Source: Verrucomicrobiales bacterium (lineage in GTDB: Bacteria; Verrucomicrobiota; Verrucomicrobiia; Verrucomicrobiales; DEV007). Taken from it: a stretch of 6,148 bases of DNA. The DNA is taken from assembly GCA_013003335.1 (NCBI GenBank), contig JABDJT010000180.1, positions 1-6,148 of the forward strand, given 5' to 3'. The translations under genes and the position numbers were made by a program. Shown piece by piece: positions 1-4,867 of this stretch. The first letter of the stretch is position 1; the number at the start of each line of letters is the position of its first letter. Below the pieces are notes generated by a model. That model saw only the letters and a list, made by a program, of their open reading frames with translations, made no database searches and was not told the origin of the DNA.

Positions 1-853
1 CCTGAGCCGGCAATACGGGGCCTTCCTGCTTGTTTGCCATTCCCGCGGTTTCCGGTTCGGGAGGGTTTTCTTTTGCCCGCAGCAATTCGGTAAACTCGAC
101 TGGATCGATGCCCTGGAAGGTGGTCCACCAAATGTGATCGGTAGTCAGCGATTTGAGGTCCCCGTACGCTCGAATGACCTCGCCCAGAGCCTCGATTTCG
201 GAATCGGATAGTTTGATTTCAGAATAAATTCCGGTCTCGTTTTCAATGACGAGCTTCATTTTTTCCGGATTTTCCAGGAGAGTGGCGAATGCGTCGGCGT
301 GCTTTGTCAGAGACAGGTCAAGCGTGGCAGAACCCCGGTCGAACTCGATGCTGTCCTCATCATACTCGATTCGAATGGGCTCGGTTCCCTGCCCGACCGC
401 GAGAAAGGCGATGCCCCTTACGGCGACGTCTGAATTCACGAAGGCTTTGATTCTCAGCCAGGCACCTTCGAAATCGTTGCCAATGTAAGCCACCGTTTTT
501 TTTCGCTGCTCGTCGGCCGGAACTTTTTTTGAGTAAAAAAAGTGGGCGTTCATCCGCTCGCTGAACTTCGATCGAAACCGGTTTTCAAATCGCGCTTTGA
601 GAATCAGGGCCTGGTCGGCCCGGGTCAGCGTCTCCGGGTTGACCTTGAAAACCGAACCGGTTTTCAAGCGCAGTCGAACCAGCCCGTCATTCGATTCATC
701 TCCAAAGGTCAGCAATTCCGCCTGGATCTTTTTCCCATCCTGATTCGTCCAGTCCCGCATTTCCGAAATTGCCTGAGCGCTGGAACTTTCGGAAAAGGTC
801 ATCCCGACGATCGCGAGAATAGCGATAAAAAGGGTGTGACGAAAACAGCTCAT
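1..853 (-). CDS. Secreted protein with SHD1-like segment, 3' end outside window
   Basis: The minus-strand frame starting at ATG 853 stays open to the left edge (284 residues seen, C-terminus missing). Residues 1-28 look like a Sec signal peptide: a short basic start (R5, H6), a hydrophobic core (LFIAILAIVG) and a cleavage-like AQA at 26-28. Residues about 33-84 begin RDWTNQDGKKIQAELL, carry a KTGSVFKV strand and end ETLTRADQALI. That pattern resembles the small SHD1-like beta domain often found in secreted planctomycete and verrucomicrobial proteins ('R-W-T-D/N-x-x-G-K ... V-x-L ... L-T-x-x-D-Q'). The remaining 200 residues are not recognised; they are mixed alpha/beta in character, with no further membrane segment and few cysteines. 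An in-frame stop lies about 17 codons upstream of the ATG, so the start is well bounded, though a nearby TTG is possible. No Shine-Dalgarno motif is visible. The gene lies 62 bp after the isomerase gene and may be cotranscribed with it. Export is well supported; function is unknown. Confidence 0.8.
   Translation of the reverse strand, partial: MSCFRHTLFIAILAIVGMTFSESSSAQAISEMRDWTNQDGKKIQAELLTFGDESNDGLVRLRLKTGSVFKVNPETLTRADQALILKARFENRFRSKFSERMNAHFFYSKKVPADEQRKKTVAYIGNDFEGAWLRIKAFVNSDVAVRGIAFLAVGQGTEPIRIEYDEDSIEFDRGSATLDLSLTKHADAFATLLENPEKMKLVIENETGIYSEIKLSDSEIEALGEVIRAYGDLKSLTTDHIWWTTFQGIDPVEFTELLRAKENPPEPETAGMANKQEGPVLPAQ
522..543. repeat. 9-bp A/T inverted repeat inside the SHD1-like gene
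   Basis: ACTTTTTTT (522-530) and AAAAAAAGT (535-543) are exact inverted arms around a 4-base loop. They lie in the coding region for HFFYSKKV of the secreted protein. On the coding strand the second arm reads TCA AAA AAA GTT, and an 8-A run (CGA AAA AAA ACG, plus positions 496-503) follows about 20 bases later. The arms are almost all A:T, so the hairpin is weak. The open frame continues normally on both sides, so this is most likely a by-product of the Phe/Lys codons used. Confidence 0.5.
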
Positions 854-915
854 CCAGGGCAACTTACACGAAAAGCGAAACAAAAAACAATTCCGCGGTC
901 ATTCGATTTGGTCGA

Positions 916-1749
916 TCAGCTGTGGGTCAGGTAAGCTTCCCGGATGGCGAGGAGAAACTCATCCGGATCGGATTTCCACCAGCGATCGGAGAAAATTTCC
1001 ACCTCGTTGTAGCCGTCGAATCCGGCGGCTTCGACCATCGCACGGATGCCTGGAATGTCGATGCAGCCTTCGCCCATGAGCCCGCGGTCATTGAGAAGAT
1101 CGGTCGTCGGCGTCATCCAGTCGCAGATGTGAAAGGCGAAAAGCCGGTCTTTTTCGCCGGCTTCGGTAATTTGTGCCTCGAGGTCCGGATCCCACCAGAT
1201 GTGATAGACGTCTGCGGCAATCCCGACAAGCGGATGATCGATGTGGTCGCAGACGGCGTTGGCGGAGGCCATCGAATTGATGGCGCTGCGGTCATCGGCA
1301 TACATTGGGTGGAGTGGCTCGATCGCGAGCTGGATGTCGTGTTCTTCGGCGAGCGGGAGGACTGCTTCGATTCCGTCGGCAATCTGTTTTCGTGATTCCT
1401 CGAGAGGCTGGCCGGGGACAGCGCCGCAGACGAGAACGATTGTTGGGGCTCCGAGTTGGGCTGCTTCGTGGATGGCGAGCCGGTTGTCTTCGATCGCGGT
1501 TTTGCGTTCGGCGGGGCTGGGGGCGGGAAAAAATCCGCCGCGGCAAAGCGACACGATTTCAAGGTTCCGCTCGCGAATCTGGTCGCCGACGATAGAGATG
1601 TTGTGGCCGTCGAGCCACTGCCGCCAGACGGTGATCCCGCCGACCCCAATTTGGGCATACTTGTCCATCGCCTCCTCAATCGACCACGGTTTGGTGGTAA
1701 TGGTGTGAATGCAGAGGCGGGACAGGCCGGTGAGGGGGTTCGGGGTCAT
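916..1749 (-). CDS. Sugar phosphate isomerase/epimerase-family TIM barrel
   Basis: A 277-residue protein, the usual length of the xylose isomerase-like TIM-barrel family (AP endonuclease 2 superfamily), whose members isomerise or epimerise sugars and related hydroxy-keto compounds using a divalent metal. The expected metal ligands can be placed: E144 in AIEPLHP, D180 in AADVYH, H207 in FHICDW and E251 in NEVEIFS. The C-terminal MGEGCIDIPGI followed by GFDGYNEVEIFS is also typical of the family. The early LEIVSLCRGGFF and APTIVLVCGA segments fit barrel strands. There is no signal peptide, so the protein should be cytoplasmic. The ATG overlaps the stop of the upstream DHDPS-family gene as ATGA (1746-1749); no Shine-Dalgarno is seen before it, so translation probably depends on coupling to that gene. 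Family assignment is firm; the substrate is unknown. A hydroxypyruvate isomerase- or tagatose/psicose epimerase-like reaction cannot be told apart here. Confidence 0.9.
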   Translation of the reverse strand: MTPNPLTGLSRLCIHTITTKPWSIEEAMDKYAQIGVGGITVWRQWLDGHNISIVGDQIRERNLEIVSLCRGGFFPAPSPAERKTAIEDNRLAIHEAAQLGAPTIVLVCGAVPGQPLEESRKQIADGIEAVLPLAEEHDIQLAIEPLHPMYADDRSAINSMASANAVCDHIDHPLVGIAADVYHIWWDPDLEAQITEAGEKDRLFAFHICDWMTPTTDLLNDRGLMGEGCIDIPGIRAMVEAAGFDGYNEVEIFSDRWWKSDPDEFLLAIREAYLTHS

Positions 1750-2840
1750 ATAGTCGGTGAAAAATTGGGTATCTCCAGCCGATCCGCGACTCGAAACGGG
1801 CGGATCAGGGCTTCACGCATGCGCTCGATCTCGCCGGGTCCGCGCGAGTCCGTGCAGTCGGGGTGAATTTCTTCCGTCTCAATCAGCCCAAGGATTTTCA
1901 GCACGGCAGCGGTGGAATGTTTGTAGGAAGCAGCGCTGCCGTTTGCATCGAGGCGGAAAACCGAGTCTTCAAGCGACTGAAAGGCTTCGAACAGCTTGTA
2001 AACCCGCGTGTCGAAATTTCCATCGTCATCCGCCAGCCACATTTTCCGGGCGGCACAGATCAGCGGGCAGGCGGACACCCCGGCACCGATTAGCAGCGGA
2101 TTTCCGAGGCGAATTGCCGAGGCGATCCCGAAATCATCGCCGCTGTGCGGGGCAAAATCGAGCCCAAGATCGCGACACATGGCCGACCAGTAGAGAAAGT
2201 GTGGCTCATCAAGCGTGGAGATTTTCCCGCCAACGAATTTTTCGTGATTGGCCAGTTCGTGCAGGAGCCAGGGTTCGTAGGGCGTAGCCCAGGGAACGAA
2301 TGACGGCTCCAGCGCGTGGATGATGGCGGGCGCGGTGATGTGCTCCGCGATTTCAAAATAGGCGTCGCGGCGGCGTTCAGGATCCAGCGCATTCAGCTGC
2401 GGTGAGGTCATAATCATCACCTCGACGTTTTCGAATGCCTGCGCGATTTCGAGATGAGGGCGATACCAGTCGGCGTTGAAGTTGTCGCCACTGGCTCCGA
2501 CGGCGGTGGTTCCGCAAATGATGCGCGGATCGGGGAAGGCGGCCCGGAAACGCTCGATCACTTCGCGGTAGAGATCGAGGCTGAGATTGAAAATGTAACC
2601 CGTGTCCGCATTCAGAACGAAGGCGATCTCCACTCCGAAATGGGCGGCTGAATCTGCCATCCAGCGAATACTGCGTTCAAAACCGGCCCAGTCCGGCTGA
2701 CCATTTGAAAATGGGAGAAGAGTCGCGACGCAAAGCCGGGCAGGCGTGGTGTGATCAACAAGGGATTCTTCGCTGGTCCAGGCCCAGGTGGTTTCGTCCC
2801 AACCGGTGTTCGGTCTCAGGTCGGCGGGTGAGGAGATCAT
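1746..2840 (-). CDS. Dihydrodipicolinate synthase/N-acetylneuraminate lyase-family protein
   Basis: A 364-residue protein, longer than standard DapA (about 290), with N- and C-terminal extensions around a DHDPS/NAL-type barrel. Recognisable landmarks are LCVATLLPF and a D-W-x-x-F-x-R-S-I-x-W helix near 36-60 (like the N-terminal 'TP...vD...l' region), NADTGY at 78-82 in the place of the family's GTTGE loop, RIICGTTAVGA at 106-116 (the 'v-i-a-G-t' strand), VEVMIMTSP near 139-147, and FVGGKIS at 202-208. By alignment K206 is the likely Schiff-base lysine. The catalytic YYN tyrosine of DapA and NanA is replaced around TSPQLN, so this is unlikely to be a true DapA. The protein is cytoplasmic, with no signal peptide. 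It is first in a coupled pair with the isomerase (ATGA overlap), which suggests aldolase- or dehydratase-type chemistry on a sugar acid or keto-acid. ATG 2840 is preceded by an A/T-rich leader without Shine-Dalgarno. Confidence 0.85.
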   Translation of the reverse strand: MISSPADLRPNTGWDETTWAWTSEESLVDHTTPARLCVATLLPFSNGQPDWAGFERSIRWMADSAAHFGVEIAFVLNADTGYIFNLSLDLYREVIERFRAAFPDPRIICGTTAVGASGDNFNADWYRPHLEIAQAFENVEVMIMTSPQLNALDPERRRDAYFEIAEHITAPAIIHALEPSFVPWATPYEPWLLHELANHEKFVGGKISTLDEPHFLYWSAMCRDLGLDFAPHSGDDFGIASAIRLGNPLLIGAGVSACPLICAARKMWLADDDGNFDTRVYKLFEAFQSLEDSVFRLDANGSAASYKHSTAAVLKILGLIETEEIHPDCTDSRGPGEIERMREALIRPFRVADRLEIPNFSPTI

Positions 2841-3048
2841 TTTATTTTCTAAGAAAGTTTGCAGAGGCGGGTCGGAATTATCGAAGGAAAAAACGAAAAT
2901 TCGAACCCGATTTCGCGGCGGCGGTACAAACCCGAGCCGGATATGTAATGGCGAATTCGATGCAAAACTTCAAACTGCAAACGTGAAGACTCCAGAGACA
3001 CAACGAACTGGCGACTGGCTTTTCGACCTGATTTCGAATTCCTGCGTG
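2841..3048. promoter_or_regulatory. Divergent control region between DHDPS-family and M48 genes
   Basis: About 208 bp lie between the starts of two outward-reading genes, so promoters for both should be here. For the minus-strand gene, GATAAT (plus-strand ATTATC, 2877-2882) is a possible -10 box ending about 37 bases from its ATG, but only a poor -35 (TTCGAA) sits 17 bp upstream. For the plus strand, TGTAAT at 2944-2949 resembles a -10 box but has no convincing -35. A 12-residue open frame (2948-2986, MANSMQNFKLQT) ends in GTGA, overlapping a possible GTG start (2983) of the peptidase gene. No clear operator palindrome was found. Confidence 0.35.
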
Positions 3049-3675
3049 ATGGAATATGAGTCCTCGGTGCTTCGGCGTGTCGAGAGGGTGAAGCAAAGGC
3101 TCGATTCTGTCCGGCTTCCCGGCGCACGCAACCTGGACGTGGTGATTCCGTGGTTGGAAACGGAAACCGCTTTCACCGCCCCGGGTGGGACGATTTACGT
3201 GTCCCGCCGGCTGTTTGAGCGCTTTCGATCGGATGAAGAGTTGGCCTTTGTGATCGCCCACGAAATGGCTCACCATGATCTCGGGCATCTGGAATTGAGG
3301 GAATTTTCGGGCTGGCTGAACCGAATACCAGCGAACGTCAGTTTCGGGACGGATTTGATCTCCCGTGAGCTGTGCAGTCTGACGCGGAGATCCCGATTCG
3401 AGTGCGAAGCAGACGAGACGGCTCTTCGACTTTGCATGGCGGCAGGATACGATCCTGCGCGGTGCATCTCGATTTTTGATCTTCTCGATCGAATTGATCT
3501 CACCGCATTCAGTAAAGATGATTGGGCTTTCAGGGCCGGACTGGAATTGGAAGAGGAGAAGGAGACCGATTTGAAAGCCGACCATCGAGGCCATTCTGAA
3601 TGGCACCGGGAGGTCCGGGCGTATCCGTCCATTCGGGCCCGGAAGCATCGGCTGCGGTCATTGTTGAGCGGATAA
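3049..3675 (+). CDS. Minimal M48-family zinc metallopeptidase
   Basis: From ATG 3049 the protein has 208 residues and is a near-minimal M48 peptidase domain. It shows the N-terminal helix VLRRVERVKQRLDSVRLP, the AFTAPGGTIYVSRRLF segment (the family's 'NAFalPGGyIyv-GLL'), the zinc site HEMAHHDLGH (H71, E72, H75), the third ligand E120 in ECEADETALRL, then AAGYDPARC and the closing YPSIRARKHRLRSLL (the usual 'HPs...Ri..L'; the His is Tyr here). All catalytic residues are present, so it should hydrolyse peptides. Unlike HtpX it has no membrane segments, and unlike BepA/LoiP it has no signal peptide or lipobox, so it may be cytoplasmic. The start is uncertain. The frame is open back to ATG 2788, but that would overlap the divergent gene and the added residues look non-coding; GTG 2983 (230 residues) and GTG 3046 are alternatives. 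None has a Shine-Dalgarno. Substrate unknown. Confidence 0.88.
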   Translation: MEYESSVLRRVERVKQRLDSVRLPGARNLDVVIPWLETETAFTAPGGTIYVSRRLFERFRSDEELAFVIAHEMAHHDLGHLELREFSGWLNRIPANVSFGTDLISRELCSLTRRSRFECEADETALRLCMAAGYDPARCISIFDLLDRIDLTAFSKDDWAFRAGLELEEEKETDLKADHRGHSEWHREVRAYPSIRARKHRLRSLLSG

Positions 3676-3694
3676 ATTCTGGAGGGTCCGCGAC

Positions 3695-3723
3695 TTGACA
3701 GATTACCGCCTCACCTCTAAATT
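3695..3723 (+). promoter_or_regulatory. Sigma70-like promoter for rpsU
   Basis: A perfect TTGACA -35 box (3695-3700) is followed by a 17-bp spacer and TAAATT (3718-3723), which matches four of six bases of the -10 consensus. It sits 45 bp before the rpsU ATG and 19 bp after the peptidase stop, giving a short leader of roughly 38 bases. A strong stand-alone promoter suits a ribosomal protein gene. This is the best promoter in the window. Confidence 0.7.
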
Positions 3724-3768
3724 CCCGCCCTTTCACCTGAAAAACCAAACCGAAAACCAATTTTTTCC

Positions 3769-3987
3769 ATGCCGGAAGTCGAAGTCAAAAAAGGAGAGTC
3801 CATCGATCGGGCGCTGAAGCGTCTGAAAAGCAAGATGGAGACGGAGGGTATTATCGACGAAATGCGTCGTCTTCGTTCGTTCGAAACCCCGACGCAAAAG
3901 GCCAAGCGGAAAGCTCGTATCGCTGCCAAGCGGAACCGCAACCGCTTTCGCTTCACGCTTCAGGACAACAAAGCGCCTGAAGATTGA
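3769..3987 (+). CDS. rpsU: 30S ribosomal protein bS21
   Basis: A 72-residue, strongly basic protein, matching the usual length of bS21 (about 60-75). The family pattern is clear: MPEVEVKKGESIDRALKRLK at the N-terminus (family 'v-v-k-e-g-E-s-i-d-r-A-L-r-r-f/l-k'), EGIIDEMRRLRSFETPTQK in the middle (family 'G-i-l-x-E-x-R-r-r-x-x-y-E-k-P'), and a Lys/Arg-rich tail of RKARIAAKRNRNR type. bS21 binds the 30S platform near the 3' end of 16S rRNA and the anti-Shine-Dalgarno and helps initiation. The gene stands alone between its own promoter and a strong terminator, not in the rpsU-dnaG-rpoD arrangement of gammaproteobacteria. The leader (3724-3768) is A/C-rich and runs into TTTTTT just before CCATG, with no Shine-Dalgarno. 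Confidence 0.96.
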   Translation: MPEVEVKKGESIDRALKRLKSKMETEGIIDEMRRLRSFETPTQKAKRKARIAAKRNRNRFRFTLQDNKAPED

Positions 3988-4016
3988 TTCGATTCCCGCA
4001 ATCAGTATACGATACG

Positions 4017-4043
4017 AAAACGGACCTTCGGGTCCGTTTTTTT
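4017..4043 (+). terminator. Intrinsic terminator after rpsU, UUCG tetraloop
   Basis: CGGACC (4021-4026), loop TTCG (4027-4030) and GGTCCG (4031-4036) form a perfect GC-rich stem, extended by AAAA (4017-4020) against the first four bases of a 7-T tract (4037-4043). The C(UUCG)G loop is an especially stable RNA tetraloop. It lies 29 bp after the rpsU stop. The convergent dehydrogenase gene stops at 4048, so the same hairpin, followed by TTTTCG on the minus strand, may also stop that transcript, though more weakly. Confidence 0.95.
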
Positions 4044-4047
4044 GTTT

Positions 4048-4773
4048 TCAGGGTTCCTGCCTCGTCGGGCAGACTACCATTTCGCGGACACAGACGCTCT
4101 GGGGCATCTGGTAGGCGAACAGGATCGACTGCGCGATCGATTCAGGTTGAAGGGCTCCGCCGATCTCGTTGGCGTAATCCCACCAACCGGCTTTCGCCTC
4201 TTCGTCCGTGGAACTGTTTACCAAATCGGTTTCCACCATGCCCGGTGCAATGTTGATGAGGCGGACATCACTGCCGCAAACTTCCTCACGGATCGTTTCG
4301 GTGATCGCATGCACAGCAAATTTTGTGCCGCAGTAAACGGCATGTTTCGTGAACGTTTTGATTCCGGCGATCGAACCTATGTTCACGATCGTGCCGGCTT
4401 TCCGCTCCACCATGTCACCCAGCACAAGGTGAATCCCGTTCAAGAGGCCCCGAACATTGACGTCGAGCATTTTCTGCCACTCGTCGACGCTTTGAGTCGT
4501 CGGATCAGCGTTGAACATGACTCCGGCATTGTTTACAAGGCAGTCCGCTTTTCCATAAGCGGACTCGGCTTCGTCAATCGCGGATCGGAAGGTATCGACA
4601 TCCATGACGTCAACGGCCCGACACATCGAATTCGGCAATTGTAGCGCCTCCATCGGTTCCACGCGGCGGGCGAGGAGGAGCAGGGGGTGGCCGGCATCGG
4701 CGAACAATTTCGCGGTAGCGGCTCCGATTCCGGAGCTGGCTCCGGTGATGATGACGAGCGGTTTTTCTTCCAT
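4048..4773 (-). CDS. Classical short-chain dehydrogenase/reductase (SDR)
   Basis: A 241-residue classical SDR of typical length, probably an NAD(P)-dependent alcohol/ketone oxidoreductase in the cytoplasm. Every hallmark is present: the cofactor glycine motif TGASSGIG (10-17), D55 before the adenine pocket, NNAG (81-84), and the catalytic set N106, S134, Y147 and K151 (YCGTK), followed by PGMVET (177-182). The ARR at 35-37 after the second strand suggests NADP preference. It most resembles the YdfG-like group (serine/3-hydroxy acid dehydrogenases) with general SDR features, but the substrate cannot be assigned. The gene converges on rpsU and shares its terminator region. It starts 94 bp downstream of the coiled-coil gene on the same strand. 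The ATG is preceded at once by a small hairpin (4775-4789) and no Shine-Dalgarno is seen. Confidence 0.93.
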   Translation of the reverse strand: MEEKPLVIITGASSGIGAATAKLFADAGHPLLLLARRVEPMEALQLPNSMCRAVDVMDVDTFRSAIDEAESAYGKADCLVNNAGVMFNADPTTQSVDEWQKMLDVNVRGLLNGIHLVLGDMVERKAGTIVNIGSIAGIKTFTKHAVYCGTKFAVHAITETIREEVCGSDVRLINIAPGMVETDLVNSSTDEEAKAGWWDYANEIGGALQPESIAQSILFAYQMPQSVCVREMVVCPTRQEP

Positions 4774-4774
4774 G

Positions 4775-4789
4775 CTGCTGAAATAGCAG
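4775..4789 (-). repeat. Small inverted repeat next to the SDR start codon
   Basis: CTGCT and AGCAG form a 5-bp stem with a 5-base loop, ending one base before the SDR ATG on the minus strand. It occupies the place where a ribosome binding site would be, so it could limit initiation, but a stem this short may be chance. Confidence 0.4.
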
Positions 4790-4797
4790 AAAGGGGA

Positions 4798-4812
4798 CCG
4801 GATTCAATCCGG
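4798..4812. repeat. 15-bp palindrome upstream of the SDR gene
   Basis: CCGGATTCAATCCGG is a perfect inverted repeat with 7-base arms around a single central base. It lies 25 bp upstream of the SDR start. On the minus strand five Ts precede it and none follow it, so it does not look like an intrinsic terminator for the coiled-coil gene. An operator or an RNA hairpin is possible. Confidence 0.5.
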
Positions 4813-4840
4813 AAAAACGAATCAACAGGGTTTGTTCGAT

Positions 4841-4859
4841 GAACCAACCCGGTTGGTTC
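4841..4859. repeat. 19-bp palindrome just after the coiled-coil gene
   Basis: GAACCAACCCGGTTGGTTC has perfect 9-base arms around one central base, and it starts 9 bp past the coiled-coil gene's stop. As RNA it gives an 8-bp stem with a 3-base loop. No T tract follows on either strand, so it may be a non-canonical terminator, an mRNA 3'-end stabiliser or a protein site. Confidence 0.6.
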
Positions 4860-4867
4860 GAAACCGC

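Noticed and set aside
542..934. A 130-residue plus-strand frame over the left end
   Set aside because: It is antisense to the secreted protein, whose minus-strand frame has a signal peptide, an SHD1-like segment and an uninterrupted 284 codons.
922..1866. Several long plus-strand open frames opposite the isomerase gene (136-157 residues)
   Set aside because: They lie antisense to a gene with clear family motifs and intact metal ligands. Their translations are rich in Arg, Gly and Ala without recognisable motifs, as expected for shadows in GC-rich DNA.
2788..3048. N-terminal extension of the M48 peptidase to ATG 2788
   Set aside because: It would overlap the first 53 bases of the divergent gene, and the encoded residues (many Arg, Gly and Lys in no pattern) do not resemble a signal peptide or M48 sequence.
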